The notes: generated by a model from the letters alone, not told the origin. A stretch of DNA of 64,000 bases from Paraburkholderia sp. UYCP14C (GCF_004197395.1 NZ_SELS01000009.1:1-64000); one strand, 5' to 3'. Positions 8,361-17,476 are shown, numbered from the stretch's first letter. Program-made: numbers and translations.

Positions 8361-10337
8361 ATGTCCACTGCCGCCATCAACCCTCAAGCGCCGGAAACGG
8401 CCACCCCGCCACGTCTGGAAGGCGCCGCCATCGACGGCATGGCCGCCTACGAAGCGCTCGTGAACGAAGCGCGCAGCGACCGCACCGGCTTCTGGGCACG
8501 GCTCGCGCGCGAGCATCTGAGCTGGCACCGGCCTTTCACGAAGGTGCTCGACGACTCGGAGGCACCGTTCTTCAAATGGTTCGACGACGGTCTGCTGAAC
8601 GCGTCGTACAACTGCCTCGATCGCCATCTGCATAACGGCAATGCCGAGAAGACCGCGATCATTTTCGAGGCCGACGACGGCAGCGTGAGCACCATCACCT
8701 ACCGGCGACTGCATGCCCGCGTGTGCCGCCTCGCGAATGCGTTGCGCGCGCGCGGCATTCGGTGCGGCGAGCGCGTGATGATCTATCTGCCGATGTCGAT
8801 CGAAGGCGTCGTCGCGATGCAGGCCTGCGCGCGCATCGGCGCGCTGCATTCGGTCGTGTTCGGCGGTTTCTCGGCGAAGTCGCTGCACGAACGGATGGTC
8901 GATGTCGGCGCCGTCGCGGTCATCACCGCCGACGAGCAGATGCGCGGCGGCAAGAATCTGCCGTTGAAATCCGTCGTCGACGAAGCGCTGAAAATGGCCG
9001 GCACCGACGGCATCCATACCGTGATCGTGTATCGGCGCACGGGCGGCTCGATCCTGTGGGACGAGCCGCGCGACTGCTGGCTGCATGTGCTCGAAGCGGC
9101 CCAGCCCGACACTTGCGAGCCCGAATGGGTCGGTGCCGAGCACCCGCTGTTCGTTCTGTACACGTCCGGGTCGACCGGCACGCCGAAGGGCGTGCAGCAC
9201 AGCACGGCGGGCTATCTGCTGTGGGCCGCCGTCACGATGAAGTGGAGCTTCGACATCCGTGCCGACGACGTGTACTGGTGCACCGCCGACATCGGCTGGA
9301 TCACGGGTCATAGCTACATCTGCTACGGTCCGACCGCGGTCGGCGCGACCCAGGTGATTTTCGAGGGCGTGCCCACGTGGCCCGACGCGGGACGGTTCTG
9401 GGAAATGATCGCGCGGCACAAGGTCAGCATCTTCTATACGGCGCCCACCGCGATCCGCTCGCTGATCAAGGCCGCCGAGACCAACGCCAGCGTGCACCCG
9501 CGCCGCTTCGACCTCGGCTCGCTGCGTTTGCTCGGCACCGTCGGCGAGCCGATCAATCCGAGCGCGTGGGAATGGTTTGCGCGCGAAGTCGGCGGCGGGC
9601 GCTGTCCGGTGCTCGACACGTTCTGGCAAACCGAAACGGGAGGTCACATGATCACGCCGCTGCCGGGCGCGACACCGCTCGTCGCCGGTTCGTGCACGTT
9701 GCCGCTTCCGGGCATCGAAGCCGCGATCGTCGACGAGACCGGCTGCGAGGTGCCGAACGGCCAGGGCGGGCTGCTGGTGATCAAGGAGCCGTGGCCGTCG
9801 ATGCTGCGCACGATCTGGGGCAATCCGCAGCGGTTTATCAACGGCTATTACCCCGCGGAGCTGGGCGGTCGTCTGTATCTCGCGGGCGACGGCGCGATCC
9901 GCGATCCGCAGACCGGCTACTTCACGATCACCGGCCGCATCGACGACGTGCTGAACGTGTCCGGCCACCGCATGGGCACGATGGAGATCGAATCGGCGCT
10001 CGCCGCGCATCCGCTCGTCGCGGAAGCCGCGGTCGTCGGCCGGCCCGACGAGACGATCGGCGAAGCGATCGTGGCGTTCGTCGTGCTCAAGGGTCCGCGC
10101 CCGGAAAGCGCCGAAGCGAAGAAGATCGCCGAGCAGTTGCGCGCATGGGTCGGCAAGGAAATCGGTCCGATCGCCAAGCCGAAGGAAATCCGCTTCGGCG
10201 ACAGCATGCCGAAGACGCGCTCCGGCAAGGTCGTGCGGCGTCTGCTGCGCTCGGTCGCGAAAGGGGAAACGGTTGCGCAGGACATGTCCACCGTCGAAAA
10301 CCCCGCGGTGTTGCAGCAGTTCGGGCATCACGCTTGA
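8361..10337 (+). CDS. acsA: Acetyl-CoA synthetase (AMP-forming)
   Basis: Activates acetate (perhaps propionate) to acyl-CoA through an acyl-AMP intermediate. 658 residues, the usual length. The N-terminal ACS segment ([12 protein letters not shown]), the P-loop-like [11 protein letters not shown] motif, the [12 protein letters not shown] region, the WQTETGG motif and the C-terminal catalytic lysine in SGKVVRR are present. ATG 8361 was chosen over the longer frame from 8217 because GAGGAG lies 7 bases upstream. Followed by an acetate-transporter gene 115 bases on. The FNR box at 8201 suggests use at low oxygen, perhaps to recapture acetate. Confidence 0.93.
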   Translation: MSTAAINPQAPETATPPRLEGAAIDGMAAYEALVNEARSDRTGFWARLAREHLSWHRPFTKVLDDSEAPFFKWFDDGLLNASYNCLDRHLHNGNAEKTAIIFEADDGSVSTITYRRLHARVCRLANALRARGIRCGERVMIYLPMSIEGVVAMQACARIGALHSVVFGGFSAKSLHERMVDVGAVAVITADEQMRGGKNLPLKSVVDEALKMAGTDGIHTVIVYRRTGGSILWDEPRDCWLHVLEAAQPDTCEPEWVGAEHPLFVLYTSGSTGTPKGVQHSTAGYLLWAAVTMKWSFDIRADDVYWCTADIGWITGHSYICYGPTAVGATQVIFEGVPTWPDAGRFWEMIARHKVSIFYTAPTAIRSLIKAAETNASVHPRRFDLGSLRLLGTVGEPINPSAWEWFAREVGGGRCPVLDTFWQTETGGHMITPLPGATPLVAGSCTLPLPGIEAAIVDETGCEVPNGQGGLLVIKEPWPSMLRTIWGNPQRFINGYYPAELGGRLYLAGDGAIRDPQTGYFTITGRIDDVLNVSGHRMGTMEIESALAAHPLVAEAAVVGRPDETIGEAIVAFVVLKGPRPESAEAKKIAEQLRAWVGKEIGPIAKPKEIRFGDSMPKTRSGKVVRRLLRSVAKGETVAQDMSTVENPAVLQQFGHHA

Positions 10338-10452
10338 GCGCGCTTTGCGTCCTCGGATTCGCTTCGTGCTTCGAAGATTTCAAGGCCGACCCGGTCATCG
10401 CGATTCTCGACCGGGCCGCGCCGACGCTTGATTCACTCAGGAGACTTCCACC

Positions 10453-11064
10453 ATGAAACCCACCGCCCCCAACCCCGCATCGCTCGGCCTCGCCGCCTTC
10501 GCGCTGACCACGTGGCTCCTCAGCATGATCAACGCAGGCTGGTTCGGCGCCGGCTCGCTCGGACTCGTGCTGGCCGTCGCGTTCGCGTTCGGCGGCAGCA
10601 CGCAGATCGTCGCCGGACTGATGGAGATTCCGCGAGGCAACACGTTCGGCGCCACCGCGTTTCTGAGCTACGGCGCGTTCTGGTGGTCGTTCGCGCTGTT
10701 CGCGCTGTTTTTGCACGAGCAGGTGCCGGCCGCGTTCATCGGCTGGTATCTGCTGCTGTGGGGCGTCTTCACGTTCTACATGTGGATCGCGACGTTCCGC
10801 TCGTCGCGGGCGCTGCAGTGCGTCTTCCTCGCGCTGTGGGCGACCTTCCTTCTGCTCGCGGCCGCCGAATGGACCGGTTCGGCGACGCTGAAGCACGCGG
10901 GCGGATATGGCGGCCTGCTGACCGCGCTGCTCGCGTTCTATCTGTCCGCGGCGGAAATCATCAACGAGTCGCTGGGCCACACCTTGCTGCCGGTCGGCGC
11001 CAAACCCGCGCTCGTCGAGATGGAATCGGTCAGTGCCGCGGTGGTGACGCGGTATGCAGACTGA
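10453..11064 (+). CDS. GPR1/FUN34/YaaH (SatP-type) acetate transporter
   Basis: A 203-residue inner-membrane protein with six predicted helices and the family signature NPASLGLAAFALTT near the N-terminus. Relatives (SatP/YaaH) carry acetate or succinate with protons. AGGAGA precedes the ATG. Directly downstream of acetyl-CoA synthetase on the same strand, so uptake and activation of acetate are probably coupled in one transcript. Confidence 0.88.
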   Translation: MKPTAPNPASLGLAAFALTTWLLSMINAGWFGAGSLGLVLAVAFAFGGSTQIVAGLMEIPRGNTFGATAFLSYGAFWWSFALFALFLHEQVPAAFIGWYLLLWGVFTFYMWIATFRSSRALQCVFLALWATFLLLAAAEWTGSATLKHAGGYGGLLTALLAFYLSAAEIINESLGHTLLPVGAKPALVEMESVSAAVVTRYAD

Positions 11065-11166
11065 TTGATTGCGTACATTCGCCGTTTCGCTCGGGATCGA
11101 GGCAGACGGCGTGCGCGTCGCGCTAGTCTTCGGGCCCGCTTCCGGCCGCCCCGCGCCGCAGTTCAT

Positions 11167-11180
11167 TTGACCGAGGTCAA
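11167..11180. promoter_or_regulatory. FNR box TTGACCGAGGTCAA
   Basis: Symmetrical TTGAC-CGAG-GTCAA. A TACACT hexamer at 11202-11207 starts 28.5 bases from the centre, predicting a transcript start near 11215 for the cytochrome gene. Confidence 0.85.
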
Positions 11181-11237
11181 CAAGAACCGTTGCGGCGCCC
11201 ATACACTGAAGTTAGTCCTGCTGCGGGAGTACCTGCC

Positions 11238-11573
11238 GTGATTGTGCGAATTCGCAACTGTCTGCTCGTATGCGCGGCGTCTGCGCTGACGTTCGGTATC
11301 GCCTATGGCCAATCAGAGCCGAGCGCGCTGGTCGATCAGCAACACTGCATGTTTTGCCATACGCGCGACGCACCGTTTCTCGCGCCGTCGTTCCTGCAGA
11401 TCGCCGAGCGCTATCGCAACGTGCCCGATGCGCAGTCGATGCTCGAGCAGAAGCTGCGGCTGGGCGGCAAAGCCCACTGGGGCGATATGCCGATGCCGCC
11501 GGCGGCCGAGCGCGGCGGCCCGCTGTCGCCGCAGGACGCGCACACGCTTGTGCAATGGGTACTGAGTCAATGA
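11238..11573 (+). CDS. Class I c-type cytochrome (c551/c552-like)
   Basis: Small exported haem protein of 111 residues. A Sec signal peptide (basic start, hydrophobic LLVCAASALTFGIAYG) ends just before QSEPS; the haem site is CMFCH and the distal methionine lies in HWGDMPMPP. GTG at 11238 was chosen because GGGAGT lies 8 bases upstream. The FNR box and -10 upstream put the transcript start about 23 bases before the GTG. Likely an electron carrier in the periplasm for microaerobic or anaerobic respiration; the partner is not in the window. Confidence 0.87.
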   Translation: MIVRIRNCLLVCAASALTFGIAYGQSEPSALVDQQHCMFCHTRDAPFLAPSFLQIAERYRNVPDAQSMLEQKLRLGGKAHWGDMPMPPAAERGGPLSPQDAHTLVQWVLSQ

Positions 11574-11820
11574 GGACTCGTCGAGCCCGCCACCGACACA
11601 AGATTGCGGCGACGACCCGGTTCGGCCGATTACGTTGCGCCCGGTTGTCGCGCGTTTGACGTTCATCTCGACGCATTCGCTCTGTGGCTCGGCAAGGACA
11701 CGCGGGAAGGGTCGCGGGAAGGTCCAGTTGGGCTCGAACCGCGCCAATGGGCGCACTGCAGAGGGATTGTGAAATCGCGGAGGACCGAAGCAGTCCGTCG
11801 CGATCGAGGAGGCTATCGGG

Positions 11821-12315
11821 ATGACGCTTGTTGCCAATCTGGATGGCGTGCGCAATGCGTACGAGCTGTGCTTCGTGCGTTCACCGTGGGCCTATTTCAC
11901 GCGCCTGCCGCTCGATCAGCAATGGGGTGACGGCTGGGAGCGCACGCCGTACGAGCAGCACGCCGGTCCGCCGTACGCAGATGCGGCTCAGCAGATCCTT
12001 ACCGTCGCATTCGACGGTCCTCTGCTGACGCCGGATACGGGCGACGACGCACGCGCGCTGAGCGTCAACGAGATCAATCGTGGCGACGCGCCGTGGCTGC
12101 GAACGCAGAATTACATCGGCAATGCGCCGGTGCGTATCGTCGCCGGCGTCTCGCTCGAACGATTCGTCGAGCTGGTAGAACTCGCGGGCGGCCGGGTCTT
12201 CGCGCCGCTCGGCTGGGGCGCGTTGGGGCTGGAACCGGTCGGCGACGCGGAAATGCCCCGAAAGCTGGAAAGCGAGTCACCATCGCCGTCCCGATGTTCG
12301 GCAGTGGCGAAATAG
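11821..12315 (+). CDS. Hypothetical protein, unknown family
   Basis: 164 residues with no signal peptide or membrane segment and no family I recognise. A strong GAGGAGG ribosome site precedes the ATG, and composition is that of a real protein. The first 130 residues are rich in aromatic residues (WAYFTRLPL, PWLRTQNYIGNAP) and look folded; the last 20 (LESESPSPSRCSAVAK) look disordered. It lies downstream of the cytochrome gene, after a 247-base gap without an FNR box. Confidence 0.7.
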   Translation: MTLVANLDGVRNAYELCFVRSPWAYFTRLPLDQQWGDGWERTPYEQHAGPPYADAAQQILTVAFDGPLLTPDTGDDARALSVNEINRGDAPWLRTQNYIGNAPVRIVAGVSLERFVELVELAGGRVFAPLGWGALGLEPVGDAEMPRKLESESPSPSRCSAVAK

Positions 12316-12392
12316 ATTAGCCCCAGACCCCGGGCGCGCGGATAGCGGATCTATCTAACGCCCCCGTAACGCCCCCGTGGCGGTGAATTTCG

Positions 12393-12572
12393 TCATTTCG
12401 CCACGCTCACAAACGCGCGAAACTCATCCTCGATCGCGACGATCGCCTCCGCGCAGGTCGAATACAACGCGCCCGCTCCGCCATCGGTGTCGTACCTGCC
12501 GCGGCACATCGCTTTCAGCTGATTCAGCGCGTGGTCCTCATCCGTCTGCTCTTTCAACGCTCCGAGATACAT
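12393..12572 (-). CDS. Possible small hypothetical protein
   Basis: 59 residues from the ATG at 12572, rich in acidic helices (EQTDEDHALNQLKAM, CAEAIVAIEDEFRAFV). Codon choice (GCG, CTG, GTC, ATC) is native-like, unlike the shadow frames around it. There is no ribosome site before the ATG. The coding-like sequence continues upstream (IKRETAWPHSFGC) into the FNR box at 12607-12620, so the true start is unclear or the gene is truncated at its 5' end. Confidence 0.4.
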   Translation of the reverse strand: MYLGALKEQTDEDHALNQLKAMCRGRYDTDGGAGALYSTCAEAIVAIEDEFRAFVSVAK

Positions 12573-12606
12573 GCAGCCGAACGAATGCGGCCACGCGGTT
12601 TCGCGC

Positions 12607-12620
12607 TTGATCTGCGTCAA
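12607..12620. promoter_or_regulatory. FNR box TTGATCTGCGTCAA
   Basis: TTGAT-CTGC-GTCAA. A TAGACT hexamer at 12642-12647 starts 28.5 bases from the centre and predicts a start near 12655, 47 bases before the universal-stress-protein ATG. Confidence 0.83.
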
Positions 12621-12701
12621 CAGTCGCGCCGGCCCGGCCCATAGACTCGATGTCACCACGGGTCCACGCCCGTTTCCACACCGTCTGTCATGGAGCTTTC
12701 G

Positions 12702-13541
12702 ATGAGCTACAAAAGCATTCTGGTTCACCTCGACACGAGTGTCCGAGCACGTCCGCGCCTCGAGATCGCGTTGCAGCTTGCACACCGGTTTCACGCGCAT
12801 CTGACCGGTCTGTTTTCGACCTATGTGCCGCCGCGCCACGAATTCTTCGTCATGGCCGGCACCGCCGAGTACTACGTGGAACACGAGCGCCAGCGCCACG
12901 AAAAGGCCGGTTCGCTCGAGCGGCTCTTTCATGCCGAACTCGCGCGTGCAAAGGTCGAAGGTCAATGGATCGCCATAGACGGCTACGCAAACGACGTCGT
13001 GCCGCCGTATGCACGTCTGGCCGATCTGATCGTGCTCGGCCAGACCGACCCGACCGACCCCGAGGCGTTCATCGCGGAACAGTTCGTCGAGCACGTCGTG
13101 CTGTCGGCGGGGCGGCCGGTATTGCTGGTGCCGTCGGCAGGTAGCGTCGCGCCGCCGAGCCGGCACGTGCTGGTCGCGTGGGACGGCAGCCGGGAAGCCA
13201 CCCGCGCGATCCACGACGCGCTACCGTTCCTGGCGCATGCCGCGAAGGTGTCGCTGCTGACTGTCCACTCTCGTACCGATCAACCGCCGCGCGACCGGAT
13301 TGCGGGCGCCGACATCGCGCTGACCATGGCGCGTCACGGCGTGAAGGTCGACGTACGCGAACTGAGCGTCGAAGCCGACACGCCAGTGGGAGACGCACTA
13401 CTGTCGCAGGCGTCGAATCTCGAGTGCGACCTGATCGTAATGGGTGCGTATGCGCATTCACGTCTGCACGAAGTGATACTGGGCGGCGCGACGCGCGCGA
13501 TGCTCCAGTCGATGACCGTTCCGGTCCTGTTCTCGCACTGA
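12702..13541 (+). CDS. Tandem-domain universal stress protein
   Basis: 279 residues with two UspA folds: residues about 1-145 (start SYKSILVHLDTS) and about 150-279 (RHVLVAWDGSREATRAI). The nucleotide-loop of the second domain reads GAYAHSRLHEVILGG, so the usual G-x2-G spacing is altered and ATP binding may be weak. ATG 12702 was chosen with GGAG 8 bases upstream rather than the ATG at 12690. First of two stress-protein genes driven by an FNR-type promoter. Double Usp proteins are typical of anoxic-survival regulons. Confidence 0.9.
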   Translation: MSYKSILVHLDTSVRARPRLEIALQLAHRFHAHLTGLFSTYVPPRHEFFVMAGTAEYYVEHERQRHEKAGSLERLFHAELARAKVEGQWIAIDGYANDVVPPYARLADLIVLGQTDPTDPEAFIAEQFVEHVVLSAGRPVLLVPSAGSVAPPSRHVLVAWDGSREATRAIHDALPFLAHAAKVSLLTVHSRTDQPPRDRIAGADIALTMARHGVKVDVRELSVEADTPVGDALLSQASNLECDLIVMGAYAHSRLHEVILGGATRAMLQSMTVPVLFSH

Positions 13542-13564
13542 ACGCAGCCTCCAAGGAGATCGCC

Positions 13565-14068
13565 ATGTTTCACCGCATACTCGTCGCGCTCGACGGCAGC
13601 GATACTGCCTCCCGTGCCTTCGATGCCGCATTGATTCTCGCCGCCGAGTCCGGCGCCGAACTGATGCCGCTGTACGTGGTCGATATGCCCGTCATCGCGT
13701 ACGACGCGCCCGGCTTCGATCCGTGCGTGATTCGGGACGCTTTCGTCGAAGAAGGCAAGCGGATCGTGGCCGACGCGCAGAGCCGGCTGGCCGCGCGCAG
13801 CGTCAAGGGCACGCCACGCACGATGGAAGCCTCGATCCCCGGCGAAGACGTCGCGAAGCTCATCGTCGCGGCGGCGCTCGAATGGCACGCCGATGTCATC
13901 GTCATGGGCACGCACGGCCGCCGAGGCTTCCGACGCGTCATGCTCGGCAGCGTCGCCGAGCGCGTGCTGCGCAGCGCCCGCTGCCCGGTCCTGATGATTC
14001 CGGCCCATGCCGGCGTCGATCCCGCCGGGCAGTCAGTCGCGTCCCCGGCCGAAAAGGCGCTGACATGA
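13565..14068 (+). CDS. Universal stress protein (UspA family)
   Basis: 167 residues, single UspA domain. The start FHRILVALDGSDTASRAF and the ATP-loop GTHGRRGFRRVMLGS (G-x2-G-x9-G-S) are intact, so this is an ATP-binding type. AAGGAG precedes the ATG by 8 bases. It follows the tandem Usp gene by 23 bases, clearly one operon. Its stop overlaps the ATG of a decayed third Usp copy. Confidence 0.92.
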   Translation: MFHRILVALDGSDTASRAFDAALILAAESGAELMPLYVVDMPVIAYDAPGFDPCVIRDAFVEEGKRIVADAQSRLAARSVKGTPRTMEASIPGEDVAKLIVAAALEWHADVIVMGTHGRRGFRRVMLGSVAERVLRSARCPVLMIPAHAGVDPAGQSVASPAEKALT

Positions 14069-14163
14069 GCTACGTTCCCGCGACCTACGTCGAGCGGCAG
14101 TTCGTTGGCGAGGTCGTGCTCGGCGCGGGGCGTCCGCGCTCGTGATCCCGCACGCGGGCGCGT
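14065..14163 (+). pseudogene. Remnant of a third universal stress protein gene
   Basis: An ATG overlapping the previous stop (ATGA) opens MSYVPATYVERQFVGEVVLG, then AGRPRS and a stop. The start MSY equals that of the tandem Usp, and VERQFVGEVVLGAGRP matches its internal segment AEQFVEHVVLSAGRP. Shifting frame after GRP gives ALVIPHAGA, matching the following LLVPSAG. So an internal deletion joined the start to the middle of the gene and a frameshift follows. Nothing further of the gene is recognisable. Confidence 0.65.
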
Positions 14164-14426
14164 GCCGACGCTTGGCGAGAACGCCCCAGCGACGCGCTCG
14201 ATGCAGACTATTCACGGCACGGCGCGATCTCGCCGGTCCACAACGTTAAGGAACCGCTGAATAACGCCGCGCGAAGACGAGCACGCTTGAACTGACGCTG
14301 CGCACAAATGGTCCGTACTGCTCGCTGCGGATAGCGGATAATGGTCTTGACGCCAATCGGCAGACAGTCGAAGGCAATGGTGGTTACGTTTTGCTTGCAA
14401 TCGATGCAACAGAAAGAGATCGCCCC

Positions 14427-15074
14427 ATGACCAAGGTGTTGCTGGCCGACGACCACACGCTCGTGCGCGACGGGTTGCGCCATATTCTGCAGCAAGCAAG
14501 CGGCTTCGATGTGGCCGGCGAAGCGTGCGACAGCGCCTCGACGATCGCACTGATCCGCGCGACGCATGCGCACGTCCTCGTGCTCGATCTGTCGATGCCG
14601 GGACGCAATGGCATCGAGTTGATCAAGCAGATCAAGGACGAAAAACCCGACCTGCGGATTCTCGTGCTGACGATGCACGCCGAGCAGCAATACGCGGTGC
14701 GCGCGTTCAAGGCGGGTGCGTCCGGCTATCTGACCAAGGAAAGTGCGAGCGCGGAACTGGTCGGCGCGGTGACGAAAGTCGCGTCAGGAGGCGTCTATGT
14801 GAGCCTCGCGATGGCCGAACGCTTTGCGCAGAACCTGAACGAGCCCGTCGACGCGCTGCCGCACCAGCGCTTGTCCGATCGCGAATTCGACGTGTTCCGG
14901 CGCCTCGTCGAAGGCCAGAGCATCACCGAGATCGCCAACGAACTATCCGTCAGCGTGAAGACGATCAGCACGCACAAGACGCGCATCCTCGAAAAAATGC
15001 AGATGCCGAACGAGAACGGGCTCGTTCGCTACGCGATCCACCACAAGCTGTTCGACGACGAAACCGACCTGTAG
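14427..15074 (+). CDS. NarL/FixJ-family response regulator
   Basis: 215 residues: receiver domain (about 3-120) with acidic pair D8-D9, phospho-acceptor D54 in LDLSMPG, and the lysine in GYLTKESA; then a LuxR-type HTH (about 150-210) with LSDREFDVFRRLVEG and VSVKTISTHKTRIL. Should bind DNA as a phosphorylated dimer. No histidine kinase is encoded nearby, so it is an orphan within this window. The promoter region holds only a half FNR site (14347-14360). Its position between the Usp genes and the FNR gene suggests a second control layer, as DosR in mycobacteria. Confidence 0.9.
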   Translation: MTKVLLADDHTLVRDGLRHILQQASGFDVAGEACDSASTIALIRATHAHVLVLDLSMPGRNGIELIKQIKDEKPDLRILVLTMHAEQQYAVRAFKAGASGYLTKESASAELVGAVTKVASGGVYVSLAMAERFAQNLNEPVDALPHQRLSDREFDVFRRLVEGQSITEIANELSVSVKTISTHKTRILEKMQMPNENGLVRYAIHHKLFDDETDL

Positions 15075-15499
15075 CACCTCCCTCTCCTGCCCTCGGCACG
15101 CGACCACCTGTCGCCAGGAATATTCCGACAACGTTTTCCTGAACTCCTGGGCTCGCTTCAAGCACCGCTGATACATTTTTGCGATTCGGTGGCCAATACT
15201 GGTTGACATGGACACCGCCGCGTCAGCCACCGCCTCGAATTCCTTCTCTGATACCGTCGTGCGGGACTCGCGTTTTGCCAGCAAGTCGAATCTCGTTCAA
15301 GGCGCTTTCGTGCGAACAATCGTCCATCGTCGGCATCGAACTGACGAGCCATCGCGCCACGGCGTTTTGCCGTGCGTGCGAAGCCGCAGCCGGGTACTTC
15401 CCTTCGACCAGACATCGGAGATCGAACTCACCTGCGTGCACCACCGAACCAATTGCGTATGTGCGCCGTGCGCATTCTGCGTAGTCTCCGGAGACGATC
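15075..15499. other. Intergenic gap upstream of the FNR-type gene
   Basis: About 425 bases. A 10-base palindrome GGAATATTCC is at 15119-15128. No FNR box, no convincing gene; the open frames are cysteine/arginine-rich shadows. It presumably holds the promoter of the FNR-type regulator. Confidence 0.45.
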
Positions 15500-16294
15500 A
15501 TGCAAGCTTCTGCCGCCTGTGAACCCCGCAACCTGACGCCCGACCAGGCGCCACGCACCGCGACCGTGACGCCGATACGCGCTGTGTCGGCCAGCAGCGC
15601 GGCGCGGCACGGCACACCGCACTGCTCCACCTGCTCGATGCGTTCGGTCTGTATGCCGCCCGAGCTGAGCGCCAGCGAGCTCGCCAGACTCGACACGATG
15701 ATCTGCACGACGCGCCCGATCAAACGCGGGGACACGCTGTATCGCGCGGGCGACACCTTTCAGAGCATCTATGCCGTACGCGCAGGATCGTTCAAGACCG
15801 CGGTCATGCATCGCGACGGCCGCGAGCACGTGACTGGATTCCAGATTGCCGGTGACACGCTCGGTCTCGATGGCGTCTGCGCCGGCAAGCAGAATTGCGA
15901 CGCGATCGCCCTTGAGGACAGTGTCGTGTGCATCATTCCGTTCGCGCAACTCGAGGCGGTCTGCCGCGAGATGAAGCCGATGCAACATCATATTTATCGG
16001 AAGATGAGCAGCGAAATCGCTCGCGAATCGAGCCAGATGATGCTGCTCGGCACGATGAGCGCCGAACAGCGCCTCGCAACGTTTCTGTTGAATCTGTCGA
16101 AGCGCTTCAAGGTGCGTGGCTTTTCGGGCTCCGAATTCCATCTGCGCATGACGCGCGAGGAAATCGGCTGCTATCTGGGGATGAAGCTCGAAACGGTGAG
16201 CCGGATGTTTTCGAAGTTTCACCGCGAGCACCTCGTGCACGCGAACGGCAAAACCATCCGCATCGAAGACGCGGAGAAACTGGCCCGGATCTGA
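15500..16294 (+). CDS. fnr: FNR-type oxygen-sensing transcription regulator
   Basis: 264 residues, CRP/FNR superfamily. Cysteines C42, C45 and C51 (CSTCSMRSVC) and C144 (VVCIIPF) match the four [4Fe-4S] ligands of Escherichia coli FNR (C-x2-C-x5-C plus one in the beta-roll). The effector domain is followed by a long dimer helix and the HTH TREEIGCYLGMKLETVSRMF, keeping the E-x2-S-R residues that read TTGAT half sites. GGAGAC precedes the ATG. Oxygen would destroy the cluster, so it should be active without oxygen. It is the obvious candidate to bind the eleven FNR boxes in this window, though a second FNR paralogue elsewhere in the genome cannot be excluded. Confidence 0.94.
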   Translation: MQASAACEPRNLTPDQAPRTATVTPIRAVSASSAARHGTPHCSTCSMRSVCMPPELSASELARLDTMICTTRPIKRGDTLYRAGDTFQSIYAVRAGSFKTAVMHRDGREHVTGFQIAGDTLGLDGVCAGKQNCDAIALEDSVVCIIPFAQLEAVCREMKPMQHHIYRKMSSEIARESSQMMLLGTMSAEQRLATFLLNLSKRFKVRGFSGSEFHLRMTREEIGCYLGMKLETVSRMFSKFHREHLVHANGKTIRIEDAEKLARI

Positions 16295-16572
16295 GCGCCG
16301 CTCCCGATGCGCTGTGGCGAGCCGGCGCGTTCGACAGTTGCCGATTACTTGAGAGACATTCTGAACATTGACCTGTCTCAAGCGTGCGCGGCCTGCGGAT
16401 GAAGCTGTAGGAGTAGTCCGACGACCTTGCGGAAATTCCTGGTTCCAGTTCCGCCTGCACCTATTGGCCTTATGTGCGGGACAGCCAATACTAAAGATAT
16501 GCGACCGACCTTGATGAAGATCGCGTGACACCCAAGGCGAGACGGTGCCCGCGATCCGACAGGAGAACTGAT

Positions 16573-16845
16573 ATGTCATGCGCTACCTCTACCGCTGCAA
16601 CGTACTGCGCGAACCACAACGAAGGACTTCGCGACGTTGCCGTACACCGGCTAGAGCAACCTGACCAGCCATTCGCCGATGTCGAGTGCCTCCTTTCCAT
16701 CGCGCGCAACGCAGGGATGCTAGTCATGCTCGACGCGCAAATCGGCCGCGAGAGGTATCAAAGCGTGGCGGGCTCGGTCACGTCGCTGCAGCGCTTTGCG
16801 AGCGAGCTTTGCCAGCTGATGCAAACCGATCGCGCAGGCCGGTAA
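16573..16845 (+). CDS. Small hypothetical protein
   Basis: 90 residues, soluble, mostly helical in appearance (ECLLSIARNAGMLVMLDAQIG, VTSLQRFASELCQLM). AGGAGA lies 9 bases before the ATG at 16573, which is preferred to the upstream ATG at 16525. No family recognised. An imperfect FNR-like dyad (TTGACCTGTCTCAA, 16368-16381) lies about 190 bases upstream but without a good -10. Confidence 0.6.
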   Translation: MSCATSTAATYCANHNEGLRDVAVHRLEQPDQPFADVECLLSIARNAGMLVMLDAQIGRERYQSVAGSVTSLQRFASELCQLMQTDRAGR

Positions 16846-16944
16846 ATCCCCGATACATCCTGGAACAGCGCGCTTCTGTCTTAGTGCTTCCCTGTCGAAG
16901 CCCGAACCGCGTAATGGTCGAAAACGGCTTAGGCGCGACCGCTT

Positions 16945-17421
16945 TTACGATGGCAACCGCGAAGGCGATTCGCAAGTGTAAAGATCGGTGTGACCGAATC
17001 CTTGCGCATAGTCGAGCACTGAGATCACCGTGGGGCACACGCGAAATATACGCACATCGTCGGGCGACGGCATCGGCAGCGGCAGCGCATGAACCTCCGG
17101 ATACTTCATTGGAAACATGCGCAACACCTTTTCCGCTTCGGCACGATCAGTCACCGCGTACGCGTGCGCCGCCATCGACAAACCCGTAATCGCCATAAGG
17201 TCTGGCGTATCGTGGTCGATCGTAAGCGAGACGCGGTCATCGCGAGCCAGGTTGGCCGCCTTCTGGCTTTCCGGACCGCAAAGGAAGTAAAGCGTCAGAC
17301 CATCGCTCACATAGCCAACGGTTGTCGTCTGTGGCCAACCGTCGGGCCTTAGCGTGGCGATCGACATGATCCGATGCTGATCAAGCAATGACAGGATCTT
17401 TGCCTTGAGCTGTTCCTTCAT
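16945..17421 (-). CDS. Pyridoxamine 5'-phosphate oxidase-like flavin-binding protein
   Basis: 158 residues with the split-barrel flavin fold of the PNPOx-like family: IMSIATLRPDGWPQTTTVGY, LYFLCGPESQKAANLARDDRVSLTID. These proteins bind FMN or F420-like cofactors; the true substrate is unknown. GGGAGGA precedes the ATG at 17421. The FNR box at 17477-17490 with a CACCAT hexamer gives a leader of about 20 bases. Divergent from the FAD oxidoreductase, which has its own FNR box. Confidence 0.82.
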   Translation of the reverse strand: MKEQLKAKILSLLDQHRIMSIATLRPDGWPQTTTVGYVSDGLTLYFLCGPESQKAANLARDDRVSLTIDHDTPDLMAITGLSMAAHAYAVTDRAEAEKVLRMFPMKYPEVHALPLPMPSPDDVRIFRVCPTVISVLDYAQGFGHTDLYTCESPSRLPS

Positions 17422-17476
17422 TGATCGTCCTCCCACTCTGAAAAGTGACATGGTGGACTCGCAGCGCAATGTTCAG

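Noticed and set aside
12340..12392. Direct repeat TAACGCCCCCG and GTGGCG/CGCCAC inverted repeat as a terminator or mobile element end
   Set aside because: Stem is only six bases with a long loop and no T run; the repeat occurs twice only.
14347..14360. TTGACGCCAATCGG as FNR box before the response regulator
   Set aside because: The second half matches only three of five bases and no -10 lies at the spacing seen for the other sites.
15179..15199. Shared stretch GCGATTCGGTGGCCAAT near 15179 and a similar one near 38335 as a regulatory repeat
   Set aside because: About 15 of 17 bases match between just two places, with different positions relative to genes; too little to call.
16368..16381. 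TTGACCTGTCTCAA as twelfth FNR box
   Set aside because: One half is CTCAA, symmetry is imperfect and neither strand has a suitable -10; kept only as a weak remark.
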